This document shows positions 46,329 to 59,200 of a stretch of DNA of 64,000 nt, one piece after another. How positions within the stretch are numbered: the first letter of the stretch is position 1; the number at the start of each line of letters is the position of its first letter. Below the pieces are notes generated by a model. That model worked only from the letters and a program-made list of their open reading frames with translations. It was not told where the DNA came from and ran no database searches. Origin of the DNA: Enoplolaimus lenunculus (taxonomy: Eukaryota; Nematoda; Enoplea; Enoplida; Thoracostomopsidae). Both the position numbers and the translations under genes were made by a program. Location: NCBI GenBank assembly GCA_030248215.1, contig JASANG010002745.1, forward strand, positions 85,123-149,122, in the 5' to 3' direction.

Positions 46329-47036
46329 TAAGGTACAACCGGAGGCCTGCCTCCGGCTCCGGTAGAATTTTTGACGGAGGTTCCGGCAATTTAGGTAGTA
46401 AAAATTTCGCAGAATTTAGCCCAATTTATCTGTTTACTGTAGTGTCCCGAATAAGAGGGGGGTTGATATTTTATTTGGCCTCTCCAGAGGGTACTCCCCT
46501 TGTTTATTCGATTACGGACTATTATTTATTTTTAACCCACGCTCCGCCACTCTTCGTTACTGATATATCCGATACTGCATTTCCGTTGAATTAAACGTTT
46601 TTGTCTTGCATCAATAGCTTGAGCGATCATGCAAGGTTATACGTAGAAACGTACTTTCAAAATTTACGCACGCCTTAAAGATTCGAACTCAATTTTATTT
46701 GGTCCTGCAGTCATGCACTACAATTAGGAATGACCTTGATGACTCTAATTAGGATTTAGAGACTATCCGCTTACGGACTCCTATTGATTGGGACTCAAAA
46801 TTTGACCCCCTCTTGTTACCCCACACCCTCTTATTCGGGTCACTACAGTAGTGTGTTTCGCTTTACTTTAGTCACAATTTTCAGAAAAGAATTTCCGAAG
46901 TTTTCCAGAAAATATTAAAACCAAATAACTTAACAACATATTGCAGATATTGGCTAAAATTAACTAATTAATATTTTTACTACATAATTTCGCCACACCT
47001 CCGGCTCCGGTATTTTTCACCTCCGGTTGCACCATG
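46329..47036. mobile_element. family J element (CTCCGG words), itself carrying a TA-flanked MITE
   Basis: Ends TAAGGTACAACCGGAGGCC and CCTCCGGTTGCACCATG; CTCCGGCTCCGG words at both ends. The flanks ATATAACA (46321-46328) and TTATAACA (47037-47044) match at 7 of 8. Inserted in a family D element. Confidence 0.8.
46437..46848. mobile_element. 412 bp TA-flanked MITE with 22 bp inverted ends
   Basis: Starts CTGTAGTGTCCCGAATAAG and ends with the complement (CTTATTCGGGTCACTACAG), one mismatch. TA dinucleotides flank both ends, as expected for Tc1/mariner-type insertion. The inner edges carry runs of G and C. A truncated relative in the same orientation is at 51014-51124. It is the innermost of three nested elements. 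Confidence 0.75.
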
Positions 47037-47479
47037 TTATAACAAGTTATTTAAAAATTTTATTGTTTAAAACTAAAAACATGTTGCGGAATATTTTGAT
47101 TTGGCATTTGGATTCGGCTTCTTCACAAAACAGAATCACAAACATGCAAAAATGTTCAAAATCGAACCTTTGTTGGGCAAACACGGGCTGGAGGGGGATA
47201 ACGGAAAAGACACAGAGTGGTGTGCTACTAAAATTTTGGGCAACTGGAACAGTCCTCTTCGGAATATTCTCAACCCAGCCTTAAAATACCGGCCGATATT
47301 ATTTTTAGGGGCATTCCGTTTTCCCGCGGACAGCATGACACACAAGTGTGAGGGGCAAATTCATTTAATACTCCTGCCAACAGCATTACGTCCAGATGGG
47401 AAATTGGGACATGCATGTGTCGGGCAAATGGGAAACGCGACAACTGCGAATTTTCGCTGGGAAAACGGGAGAATGGGAC

Positions 47480-50180
47480 AGGCCTACCAACTGAAATGCT
47501 TTAAACTTAAATATAATGCTAGTAGTTCGCGTTCAAAAGCTGAATTTTTAGACTCAGCTTCAGTAAATTTTGCGGATAAAAATGCTAGCGGTTCTGATTT
47601 TTGGTTATGTCTTTGGCTGAGAACTGCTCCAGCAGCAACACCACAAGCATCAGTTGTAAATTCGATTTCGGCGTCAGGGTTTGGGAACGCAAGTGTTACG
47701 CAATTGGAAATGGATTCCTTTAATGCTTGGAATGCTATTTGAGCTGCATTTGACCAAATCAAGGTTTTGCGCAGTGTTTTTATTTTGTTTATCTGGTTAA
47801 ATCAGTGGGTGGACCAGCTAACTCAGAAAAATGTGGAATAAATCTGTGGTAAAACCAGCCATCCCAAGAAAACGTTTTAATGCTTTCACGGTGTTTTGTT
47901 CAGAATATTCTAAAACAGCTTGAATTTTGCTGTCAAGATGTTTTAAGCCTTTTTAGATATTTGAACACCAAGAAACTCCACCGAATCTTTAAAAAATTGA
48001 CATTTTGCTTCCTTCAAGCGTAAATTGTGCAAGCTTAGGGGTTCCAATACAACTTGCAAATGATATAGTTGTTCTCTTTGTGTTCGGCTTGCTACTAAAA
48101 TATCGTCTTTATATGCACGCGCAAACGGTATATCTTGCAATGTTGTATCATAAGTCGCTGAAATGTCTGGGAAGCGTTTCTTAATCGAAAAGGCATACGC
48201 CGATAAAGAAAAAGGCGAAAAGGGGTAGTATTAGCAGTTTTAATTTGGTCCTCTTTGGCAATTTTAATTTGATTAAATGCTGCTGTTAAGTCTGATTTAG
48301 AAAAACGCAACAATCAGGCAGCCAGTTAGTCATATCATTTAAATTTGGCATGGGATATCTGTCGGGAATTGTTTTTGTATTTTATGCACGATAACCCTTG
48401 CATTCACGCAAATCGTTATTTGATTTTGGTGCCATGTGTAGCGGACTTGCCCACGGAGATTCGCCGCGGTAAACAATGGCTCGTTTCTCGAGCCTATTAA
48501 ACGCTGCTTTACCAGTATCTAGTTTCAGACTGAACAATCTTCGTGGCCTGCTGAAAACTGGAGGTCCAGTAGTTTGTATATAGTGAATTATTGGGTGTTT
48601 CACCGGTTCACTACCAGATGGCATGTTATAAAACGACGCATATTTACGCTGTAATAGATTGATTGAATTGGTTTTGGATTGCAGAGTAATCAGCAGAAGT
48701 AGTGTGTTTCGCACTACAAATTGACACTATTACTAACCTGCGTGACATTTAAATCTTCGCAGTTAATTACAATTCTATTTTGCTTTAAAAAGCCCAAACC
48801 AAGAATTATTTGTTCGACGTCCGCAACAATAAACGAATTTTATTTTGCAATTACCGTAAGTATTTATTTGTGTCCCATTTGCTGCTGTAAACGTCTGGAA
48901 CCGTGTTGTGTTATTTTGAAACAGTTTTGCAAGCTTTTTGGAATAAGTGAAACATCGCATCCTGTATCTACCAGTATTTTACCTACTTCTGGAGCGGCTA
49001 AAGTAACTAAATTTACTCCGTCCCTTGCCGCGCTGGCCCCGGAGGTGAAATGTTTCCCGAAAAGTTGTTGTCTTTGGTGTTTCGTGGTTTCCATTTACAA
49101 GAAGGTTCACATTTGTTAACATCTTTTCCGAAACGGATATGATAATAGCACAACGGTGAATTAGAATTAAACGGACGGCCACGAAACAGCGATCTGCCGC
49201 TTATACTTTGATTCATGCTCTGCGATCTATTACGCTATCTATACTGACATTTTGTTTGTTCTGTTAACATCGTATTAATAGTGATTGTCATTTCTGCAAC
49301 CAGCCCGCATAGTTTTTCTATTGCAGCATTTATGGTATCAGATTGCGGCTTGACCATATTCACTGAGTTAATAATCATCTGTTCAACCATTTGATCTGCG
49401 GTGTTAGCTAATTTATGCAAGGGTACGTACGTCATTTAATGTAGCTAAAACTATGTGAACTGGTCCAGGCAGTATTTCCATAAATCTAAGTTTAACTAAA
49501 GTTGTCATTATTTGGAGCAAGTCGCTCTAGGTGACGTAATGCAACACTTGGCTTGCGATCAGCCAGTTTTGTTCTTGAAGCATTTTCCGGAGCCTGCGGT
49601 CATCACTTTCATAAAAATTCGTTATGTGTGTTTTGATGTTATCAAAGTCATCTGCAAGACCAGCTTCACTTTCTAGGATTGCATTAGTCGGCAAAACTCT
49701 TAAAAGACTATGCTTACGACAGTTCTCTGATTGTCCCTCTAGTACCTGTTCAGTCGAATCAAACCATACCCTTACATCTTTGTCAAAAAATTCTGGTAAC
49801 GTTATTTCCTTTTGGACTTATGTCGCATGCTGTACTTGTGTTTCTTGTGCGCAATGTAAAACAACTTGTAGAATCTCGTTTGGCTTTTCTTCAAGCGCGG
49901 CAATAATATCCTGCTTGAGTCTCGGCATAACAAAATCGCCATTGTCTGTATTAAGCAAACGTAGCGCTCGTTCAAGGGTTGCTTTTGACAAACTACACCA
50001 GTCTGTTGGTCCTGGGTTTTGTTCGATATCGCCCACAACAATTAATAATATTCGTAACTTTGTCCGTTGTGAAGACGAAGTAGGGCATTGTGCTCAATGG
50101 ACTCCAAATGCGGAAAAGTTGCAAAGTTTTGAGAAAAAACGTGGCCGAATAAATTGTTGTTTGAGAATTAAGCATTGAAA
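47480..50180 (-). mobile_element. Ty3/Gypsy LTR retrotransposon fossil
   Basis: Order on the minus strand is gag-like region (from ~50180), aspartic protease-like region around 49000, reverse transcriptase around 48700-48000, and the start of RNase H around 47750-47490. Integrase and convincing LTRs are not seen. The N-terminal part of gag carries a 2A-like ribosome-skipping motif. The copy is broken, with many (more than about five) disruptions, and looks old. Confidence 0.85.
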
Positions 50181-51013
50181 TACAGATAAGAGATGCGCGA
50201 AACCATGGACGGTTATAAAAATTGCAGTTTACAAAATTGAGTCTCTGGAGGACTTACTGCCGTTGGTTAAATCACTAGATATTTGCATTATATAGCTCAC
50301 AATCAAAAGTATTGAGAACAACATGACGACTGTTTGCTGTGGTGATCAAAACATCACGTCGGGGTCACCAATATTATGACTCCTTGAGTTTTAACGGTGT
50401 AAAAACCTAACGTTTTTATTATTCAAAACACATAATTACCCTTGCTTTTTTCCTCCCTCCCACTATCTCTTTAACTTTTCAATTTTGTATCAATTTTTTC
50501 TATCAATCGAATCTTTACACTATAGTAGAAATTTTAAGCTGTGTACGCAATGCTCAAATATCTAGACAACATACTTCAGCTAGCGGGTGTAAAACTCTGA
50601 AAATACGAACATAAACTGATCCGCAAACGTGTGTGAAATGCTTATAATCTATAACCGACTACTGCATTTCGTGATATTGGCTACAGTTAGCATAGTTTAA
50701 ACTATGCATTTTGGGCCAGAACCCCATTTATATACTACCGCGAAGTTTTTTGACTGGGCAACGCGTTAGGAGTGCTCACAATGTGCTGCATTTTAAGTCC
50801 TCGAAAAACATAACTCAAAAATTTGTTTTAGAATTTGCATAATTATAGATCTAGTTTTAGATACTTGAATCATCGAATAGATTCGATGTCCTTTTTCGCA
50901 TGTTTTCATCTCGCCGTTGTCTGTCTTCCTTGATTTCATCGTACTAAGATTTTTGAATTCAGTTAATTCAACGCTAGATATTGCGGTACAACTAGGTATA
51001 ATTGCTATTTATG
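50181..51013. other. intergenic, nothing recognised
   Basis: AT-rich sequence between the Gypsy fossil and a MITE fragment. The pyrimidine-rich stretch at 50445-50475 has no clear role. Confidence 0.4.
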
Positions 51014-51124
51014 AACTCCAATTAGGGTTTAGGGACTCTATCCGCTTACGGATCCTCATTAGGGAAACGTACTCCTATGGATTGGGACTCAAAATTGGAT
51101 TCCCTCTTATTCGGATCAATACAG
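51014..51124. mobile_element. fragment of the TA-flanked MITE family
   Basis: Matches the right third of 46437-46848: TCCGCTTACGGATCCT, GGATTGGGACTCAAAATT, CCCTCTTATTCGGATCA, ending CAATACAG followed by TA. The left end is absent. Confidence 0.7.
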
Positions 51125-52334
51125 TACACCCGGCCGAACATCCGTTTCAGATAAAAGTCGATGTTCGTTTCAGTTTACAGTTTCCATTTACAGAAATACC
51201 TATCGGAATTTCCCTTACTTTTGTGCTCAAAATTACGTCTAAATCACGTAGAAATCGCAAACATTTTCATTTCAGATATGCTACCAATTGTTCGATATGA
51301 AATACAAATGATGAAATTATAACTAAATCTCAAAAAATTAGGTACATTCGCTGTTTTTAAATTTTAGAAAGTCTGTTGAATTATTTAAATTGTATTGGCA
51401 GAAAAATACAATATTGTAACGTTGGCCCATACATTAATAACCGTCCTGTTTCCATTATTTTGATCACTACGTTTTCGTGTCCGTTACTGTTATTATCCGT
51501 TTACGCCCTGACTTAAACTAATTTCGCTTCACCGTTGTCTAGCTCCGGTTTGCTTCACACCCGGTTCTATCGTCTATCGTGCAACCGCGGCAAAATTTTT
51601 AGAACATGTTTATTCAATTAGATATACATGTCAATAAGCAATGTGCGAACAAGCAATGCAGGTATTCATAAGGAGCCAATGTTACTTTTAGGGCCGTAAC
51701 CTGAGATTAAACATATTCCCAAGCCTATGCGTAAAATATGTGTTAATTCCAAACCAAAGCGTAAGCAAAAATAGTCTAAAACCAAATTCTACCCAATTTC
51801 CGACGTGCGAGAAAGTGGAAACGGCGCCAAAAGTAACATTGGCCAAAGTTGGCTAGCTTCAAAATTAGCTTATAGAAACTATCCAGGTTTGTCGTGCTGA
51901 AAACAACAGAAGCAAAATAGCATTCACCGTCGAAAGCAATTGCTAGCTAGATATGCTATTTCGTTAGGCAATGAATTCATAAAAAGTTTCACCACACCGA
52001 ACCACGACACAGCTCGAAAACCGTTTTACAAAACCAGCCATAGAAAAGTTAGGACGAAACATATTGAACCAAAACCAGCAAAAACCGACACCGTCGAGTT
52101 TCCGATACTTACTGATGCAAGGAAAAACCTGCCGGGTCGAACTTCCTTACAGAACCAAATGTAAAGGCAAAAAGAAATGCAGTATTGTATGTGTATATAT
52201 ACTTCTAGACGTACGATGTTTTTGCACGTCCGGTTCGGTGAACACGCGAACCCATGCTAACTACACGGGTCTGCCAACCAATAGGTAAACAGGGTGCGGT
52301 GGGATTGGAGACTGGCTTGGGCATATCTTTACAT
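51125..52334. other. intergenic, nothing recognised
   Basis: No coding frame, element ends or RNA gene that I can support. A loose TAAGC/CTAAGC cluster lies at 51720-51770. Confidence 0.4.
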
Positions 52335-52392
52335 TTAGGCTATCGCTTAGGCTACGCTTAGGCTACACTTAGGTTTAGGCTACGGCTTAGTG
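52335..52392. repeat. degenerate TTAGGC-type array
   Basis: CTTAGGCTACGCTTAGGCT and similar variants, about eight loose copies of a CTTAGGCTAYG unit, ending 77 bp before the DDX11 stop codon. Confidence 0.6.
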
Positions 52393-52468
52393 CACAGGCC
52401 TTCATAGTTATGGGCCGCTGTACGGTTTATCGAAATGTTTCATCATAGCTTGCTCATCTATTACCCGG

Positions 52469-53241
52469 TTAGAGGTCGTTTCTTTCCAAAAAAAACTTGC
52501 GAAACACAAGTTCGTCGTAGTCAATCATTACATTTAAACGATCCTTTAACCAGTGCGGCAGCATTTTAATAATGGACGGCTTTTGATAGCGAGAATCAAC
52601 GAGAATAATCGCAGAATAGTCGTCTTTGTGGCGTATTGAGCGTCCAATGGCTTGATTAACCATTTTCAAACAACAATTTTCATAAAATACTTTACCACCT
52701 GATTGAACAGCATTTCCCTTTTGCTGATGCTGCTTCCAGTTGATTTTCTCCAAATATTTCATAGTGATCTATAATTGTAATTAGAGTTCAATTGGCAATA
52801 TCATAAATAATTAAACGATCATACTGAAATGTTCTTTTACTTAAACCTGTAATAAGCAAAAATGTTCAAGATGAACACGTACGTATTTACGCAGGATTAG
52901 GTTTACAGATGTTTCAAATTTTGATATTTTTGGCTTAAAATAAACAAAAAATGTACGCTGAATATTCTAAAAGTTTGCTCCTGGTCAAAATTTAACGTTG
53001 ATAATATTATGTTACCATTTCATATAAATTGCGCAGGAACCTGTAAACCGATTGCATTACTAAAACCGAAAAAACTCACAACATTATTATGATTTGGTTT
53101 TTACGTTTGATTACCTGTAACTCGAGTGACTTAACATTTGGATACGGCATTCCAAACATTACCAACGCTCGACACAACCCGTCTTTGAAATTAATACCTT
53201 CACTTAATTTTCCACCAACCACGGCAAGTAGCAACGCTCCA
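52469..53241 (-). CDS. DDX11: DDX11 exons 11-12: motifs V and VI, C terminus
   Basis: Exon 53241-53115 has [19 protein letters not shown] and [18 protein letters not shown]. Exon 52768-52469 has [33 protein letters not shown] with the arginine finger, and ends FFLERNDL and TAA at 52471-52469. Confidence 0.95.
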
Positions 53242-56200
53242 CTAAAATAAAATTGCAATATGGTTGACAATATTCAACTTCTCTTTCACGATTGCGAGGT
53301 GTAAATGTGGTCAGAAAAAATAGAATAAAGGATCACATAGTTTGATTTTGCTATCTAATTCGCGCACATGAAAATTTTGCCTCATAGTCACACCCGCTCT
53401 AGAGAGTTCCCTCGATAGGGTACCTTCTAACACCGCCTGACGTTCAATTCAGTGGAAAGCGTTGTCGCTAATCATTTAAAACTCTAGGCAACGACCTTTC
53501 AAACACATTCAGAACCATTATTATTATTATTTTGAATATAATTCATTTACTGCGGCTAAATGTTGCATTTAAAACGCCTACTTTACATGTCCAGTCCAAT
53601 GACATACAACAAATTGCACGTTATTATAGGTTCACAGTTTTGACACTCTATTATATCACATCCTATACATGTACCTTGTAGGTGGCTCTATCACTCTTAA
53701 ACCTATTTCAAACTAAAAACTAAAAGAAAATAAAACCTTAAATCAAAACCACACCTTAAGGGAGTCCTTGACTCCACCTAGTCTCTCTTAGAACTTAAGT
53801 TAGGCTTAGGCGTTGCTACAACGCTTAGAAATGTTAAAATCGATGTTATGGCGGCTGTGTCCGCAATGTAAACTTATCTGGGCCCTGCGTGGCCACTGAA
53901 TATTATTTTATATCGTTTTGGCCTATGCTGCGAATAACGACATAGCTAGGCTATGTCAGCACCAATATGGTGCTTTATATTTTGAGTGTCTAAGGTGTCA
54001 TTGTTGTTGTCGTTGTGGAGTGTTGTACAGGGTGATTGGCTCTGGACCTAAAGTAGCATTGGCGGACACCCAATTGTGGGTGTCGGCCGGTATGCAAATT
54101 AGGTCGAGACCCACAGGGGGTAGCCGGGATCGGAATCATTATGGTAATCTGAGCGAGTGCGATCGGTCGTTGAAATTGTGATACCTAATTCTGCGTGTGT
54201 TTACATAGGCTTTTCTGTTTAAATTTATCGGAAGGCTAGAAGCGAAAGAGTTGGTAAGCAGGGTTGAGTTGAAGTAGTTGAAGAATAGTCACGGTGGCCT
54301 AAAATGTGAAGGAAACCACGGTGTACGGTTGTTATCGAAATAGCGCAGGGCGCTTTGGTTACACAGTATAGAATACTGGAGTTATGTGCTAAAAAGAGAA
54401 TTGAGTTTGTACCGGAGAACCTGGGGAAAAGTAGTCTAATAAATCTAACGGGGTTAGGTTTATTATTCTACAACGGATTGGGCCAAATCTAACGGGGTTA
54501 GATTGGTCGGAAAAAGTTGGTGTATCTCTAACGGGGTTAGAGTGCACGGTTTAACAGGGTGTAATTCTAACGGGTTTAGAATTGCACGGATTCTGGGAAA
54601 GCGCAAAAGTATTGGCATCAGTAAAGCCAGTGGCTGGACTAAAACAGATTCAGGCATAGGCTTTAAGGATTCCGGACCAGGCTACAAGTTAAATTGCATA
54701 ACCTGTGATTTACTTGTAATATTTGGTGTTGTACAAGATTTGGGCGGGTTTAATAAACATTTACCGGCCGCGTTTACTAAATCAGAGCGATAAGCATACA
54801 TCGAGGAAAGAACTGCTAAAAGTGATACAGGATATAGGGCTGAGTCAAAATCACTAACTTCTCACATACCTCAGCGCATATTGTTTTCGTGTTTCACATC
54901 GTTCAATAATGTTGCTATATGATTGTAATACAGCCTCCGAATCCGAAACACACTTTGGTTCTCGAAACATTTTCTTTTTACGCTCAATTGACGGCAGTAG
55001 TCCATGTGTCGTCCAAATATCGACAAATGATTGTTCAATTTCGTACGAGGGGAAAAAGCAGACAATACCAGATGGCACCTGAAAATGCAATTTACTTTTG
55101 CAGAAAATGTTTTACACTTTATCTTCCCTTACACAACTGAAATGAGCGGACAGCTTTTTCACTTTATAACCATGACACATACAAAACAATAATCATCATT
55201 AGTCTAACAGCTAAAATGTCTATTGCATTTTTGACTAATCACGATTTATAGTTTGATGCTAAGAATTCGACAATTCAACATTGTGTAGAGTTTATAAGTA
55301 CTATGCAATTAATTAATCCGCTAGTGAAAATTGCAACCTTGTCGAATACAAATTAAAAAAGTAAAAATAGATTTTAAGATTTAGCAAAATCATTCAAAGT
55401 TATACACTATTTGAAATACGCCCCAATGACATTCTCCCTCAAACCAAATTTACACACTTCGAGTCAACAAAAGTGCAACGTTTTATGTAGGTGATCATAA
55501 TATCTTAAACATTATTTTTGAAAAGTCATAATGTATCCACTTACAGTTTCACACAAAGACACCAATAGCTTGCCAGCATCAACAATCATCGCTTCGTCTA
55601 ATCGATTTTGGAAAGTAAATTCGAACGGCTTAGCATTATGGATTTGATTTACTACGACTACTGGAAGGATATTTTTCGACGGAACAATATGCGAACAGGA
55701 AAACCGCTCGATTTCATCACGATGAACACCGTTTGGTTCGAATAGTTGATCGTAAAATTCATCTAAAAATGAGAGCTGGATAATAATATGATTTATTTAC
55801 TACTGCAGTATTTTGTTGCACTGATAATGGAATATACCGATATAATACTTATACTACAAGGATAAAGGATACCAAACTACAGACAATGATGCTACTACTT
55901 AAAATAAAGAAAACAAAACGTTAGGCAATCGACTAAAAGTACTAGATTACCGAGGCAAACTTCAAAGAGATACTAAGACAGCTAAAACAGACGGTAAATT
56001 TGTCATCACGATACTGTGGGTGGACTGTTATGAAAACAATAACCCTGACCATTATCCTATGGTATTCAAATTAAAACCAGCTGACAGGTAACAACGGTAT
56101 TATATTATATTAATGATTTATCATTTTAATCCTGCTTTGGCACATATGCATTGATAGTATCTACAACCGTACCACTAACGCATAAAGCTGGGCGTTCCCT

Positions 56201-59200
56201 TGGCTGCATGCAAAGGCGACTGGATAGATGGTGATTTACCGGTTATCGAAGCCGAGTAATGAATTTGTTACAGGGATCGGCTATAGCATCTAAATTGGTG
56301 TACTGTCGGAAGTATTTGAGTCGCAGAAAAATATACTATTACAGAATTAAAAGTACAGGGTGAAAAACGTAAGTATTTGGTTTGCCTGGAAATGCTATAT
56401 CACCAATAATAATATTCACTATCAAAAGGCCGTTTAATGATATCCCAGAATCCATCCGTAAACATCCGGAATTCGCTAGGTTCGTATTGGATACCGAAAC
56501 CGAATTCCTGGCCAATTAATCAGACGTCGTCTCCGTAAGTTACCAAGTGGCCATTGATACATAAGGATGACATTATTATTTTGTAGCTGCAAGATCCGGT
56601 GAGCGACGCTGGCACTTTTTTGTCATTTTTTAAAGTTCCTCCAATCCTTATCGAGTGCTTTAACGGCAGCATGTCTGTTAGACTTTATGACTTTCTCTCA
56701 GAAGTTTATCAGGAGCAGCAAGACTAGCCCTAATTCTATTGCTTCCTATATATAAGACACTATGTACTGCGTTGATATGTTTATAATAAAATTTTTTTTA
56801 TAACGGGTATATTATTACAGGCTTTGTCGATCTACATGGTAAAACGCTGTGGCAAGATGCAGAAGAACAGAACAGATTCGTTGTCGTCGAATATTGAATT
56901 ATCGAAGAAATTGGAAATTCGTTAGTTTTATAGTTTAAGATTTAAATAAGTACGGAGAATTCCCTTAAATTTATATACTTTGTTTCTAGAATTATTGACC
57001 ATTAGGAAGATCCGACAATTATCCAGGTGAGCGTTCGGTATAACTTCTGAAATCTTGTCATATATAACAGAACTTTTAATGATGACACGTTTCCGCCAAT
57101 CACGTGAAGCTTCGTTGGCACAAGTCACAAGCATGTCATTGTTCCATGCACCGGAGTAAGCAAAATGCGTGTGATTGCTACTCGAAGCATGTTATATTGC
57201 TTCAATGATTTCTTAGCCTATGACATCTACCTCGTTTAGTTTAAGATATGGGCGAGGCTCCATTCCCCCTATAGAGAAGCTCAGTAAACGGTGCGAATTA
57301 CGCTCTGGCAACTTACCTACCGGTTCCATTGTTCCGCCCACTAAGATCACACATCTAACTTCTTTGAACACATCTGCAACTTTCGCAGCCGCGTTAAGTG
57401 ACATTAATTTCAGTTGTTGAGGTTGTTGCGAACGTAATGCTAACACCATGCCATCCTCAATATTCAACAGTAGTGCCTCGAAAAACGCAACTACACGCCT
57501 CAGCGGCGATAAATAGTGTTTCGCACTGTCGTGCAATTTCTGTGTTTGAGGATCTGGGTTCGAAGCAGACTGTGTAGGTTTATTGCGCTCAGACGGATGG
57601 CAACCTAGCTTACCAGATGCTTCGCTGTTCGTTTGCTTTGGCAGTAGTCCAGTCGGATTCATATTCGTAATGGATGCAGCATTTTTAATGGACACAGGAG
57701 CAGCAGCCGTGACTGTACTGGTCGCCACTACGAAACCAGATAATTTTTCAACCAGTTGTACATTTTTAACATGACGTATGAGTTGGTGAAGATTAACCGA
57801 ATCAATCTGCGCGCGAAATAGGAATTCCGTTGGTGTTAATGACATATCAGAAGCATCTGATGATTGTTTTGACGAGATGAATGAAGTGAGATGAGTCACA
57901 AGCAAGCGTAGCTGTTGAACCGCGTTGAGGTTGTGCGATTTTAGACGGCTCTAGAATAGCAAAACAGCACCTTAACACAGTAGTTGATAAATGCTTTTGC
58001 AACATTATTGAATACGCTGTTTTATTATACTAAAAAGGCTTCAGAAAATCAGTTAATCAATCGCATGACAAACCAAGTACTGCGGAAACTATGACCATGA
58101 GCAAAATGCAGCGAACACCGGCAAAAATACTCATTGACGTTCAGTTTATTACAACGGAATAAACAAAGAGAAGCGAAGCATGACGAAAGACCGGCTCTCC
58201 AACTGACCTTATATTTTTCCGCATAATGTTTCAACTGACCAGCTGAAATCGATAAATCGTCCAGTGACACTGTGGCGCCATTAATGTCGCGAATCGTTTC
58301 GATCAAATTATGTGCCTCGTCAACGATAACAACGGAGTCTGCAATATAGGTACAAGACAAGTGCGCATAACCATATTTCCTGGAACAATTTTGGTGCATG
58401 TAAATCCAGTGAAATATTTGTATTCCTCTCCTGAAAAAAATTGTCTATAAATCATTTTGCGTGAACCTCAGAAATTATAGTCTTTCACGAGTTTATAGTA
58501 GTTCTTCTAAACCGGAACACATTTTTTAAAAGTGTAGGTTAGATTAAAACTACCCATAAACTAATAATACCTCTCAAATCAATTCCACACGCGTCTCTTG
58601 TCGGCTTATGAAATAACGTGTTATACGGCATTAGAATTAGATCAGCGTTGGAAGCCGCATAACGGGATGCGTAATACGGACAAATCTTCAGGTCTTTCGC
58701 ATGAGTTACCAAATCTTCAATATCGCTAGGTTCCACAAGTATTGCATCAGATAGTTTCTCCATTGCCATTATGCGATAAAAGGGACATTTTGCAGACTCT
58801 TTCGGCTTTTTATAACTGAAAATGAGTGTACACACAACCTTCTAAAATAAAAGCATTATGTAACCAATCACGAAATTGACTGTATAAAACCATCTTTACA
58901 ACTTTGTACTTTCAGAAATGTATTCCATCAATACACCACTGTGGTCTACGAATGCTAACAAATCGCTTACGATACCGCACGATGACTGAGGATGACAGAC
59001 GGCGCGGAAGACACTAAAATTTGTTTAAAAATTTAGCGCCTTAAAAAGAAGCCCGCAGATAACATTGGTATTAAACCAGTCGTAGTCGGACTACATGTAT
59101 TGAGAGAAGCTCGAACACACTTAAGCAATGAAGCTAATCTGCAAATTAGTTATTAGCTAACTATTCATTTATCGATTTTGGAGGTTTATAAACAATTTAT

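Larger units (their letters stand above)
46150..47178. mobile_element. family D MITE split by a family J element
   Basis: Left part with GCTGGCACCAAATCCAC and TTTGCCGAATCCGAATC; right part resuming at ~47040 with AAGTTATTTAAAAATTTTAT, GGATTCGGC and CGAACCTTTGTTG. Removing 46329-47036 and one target copy gives a normal family D interior. Confidence 0.7.
53242..54869. other. DDX11 intron 10 (1.6 kb)
   Basis: Holds family K copy 2 and the hairpin series described separately. The stretch 53242-53677 shows nothing recognisable. Confidence 0.5.

Noticed and set aside
47101-47742. A 213-codon plus-strand frame across the end of the Gypsy region.
   Set aside because: It is antisense to RNase H and runs through MITE sequence; composition is that of a shadow frame.
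49624-50178. A 184-codon plus-strand Ser/Cys-rich frame.
   Set aside because: It lies antisense to the gag region of the Gypsy fossil and has typical shadow composition.
46437-51124. Similar sequences flanking the Gypsy fossil taken as its LTRs.
   Set aside because: The left one is a complete 412 bp element with 22 bp inverted ends and TA flanks, nested in family J. The right one is a fragment. Shared orientation appears to be coincidence.
54463-54657. A minus-strand frame with repeated L-TPLE motifs.
   Set aside because: It is the translation of the CTAACGGGGTTAG hairpin series within a DDX11 intron, with no splice link to DDX11.
56928-57134. A minus-strand frame ([13 protein letters not shown]) considered as a DDX11 exon.
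   Set aside because: DDX11 exons 57950-57317 and 55762-55545 join in phase with the expected residues (GGTMEPV to [10 protein letters not shown]), leaving no room for it.
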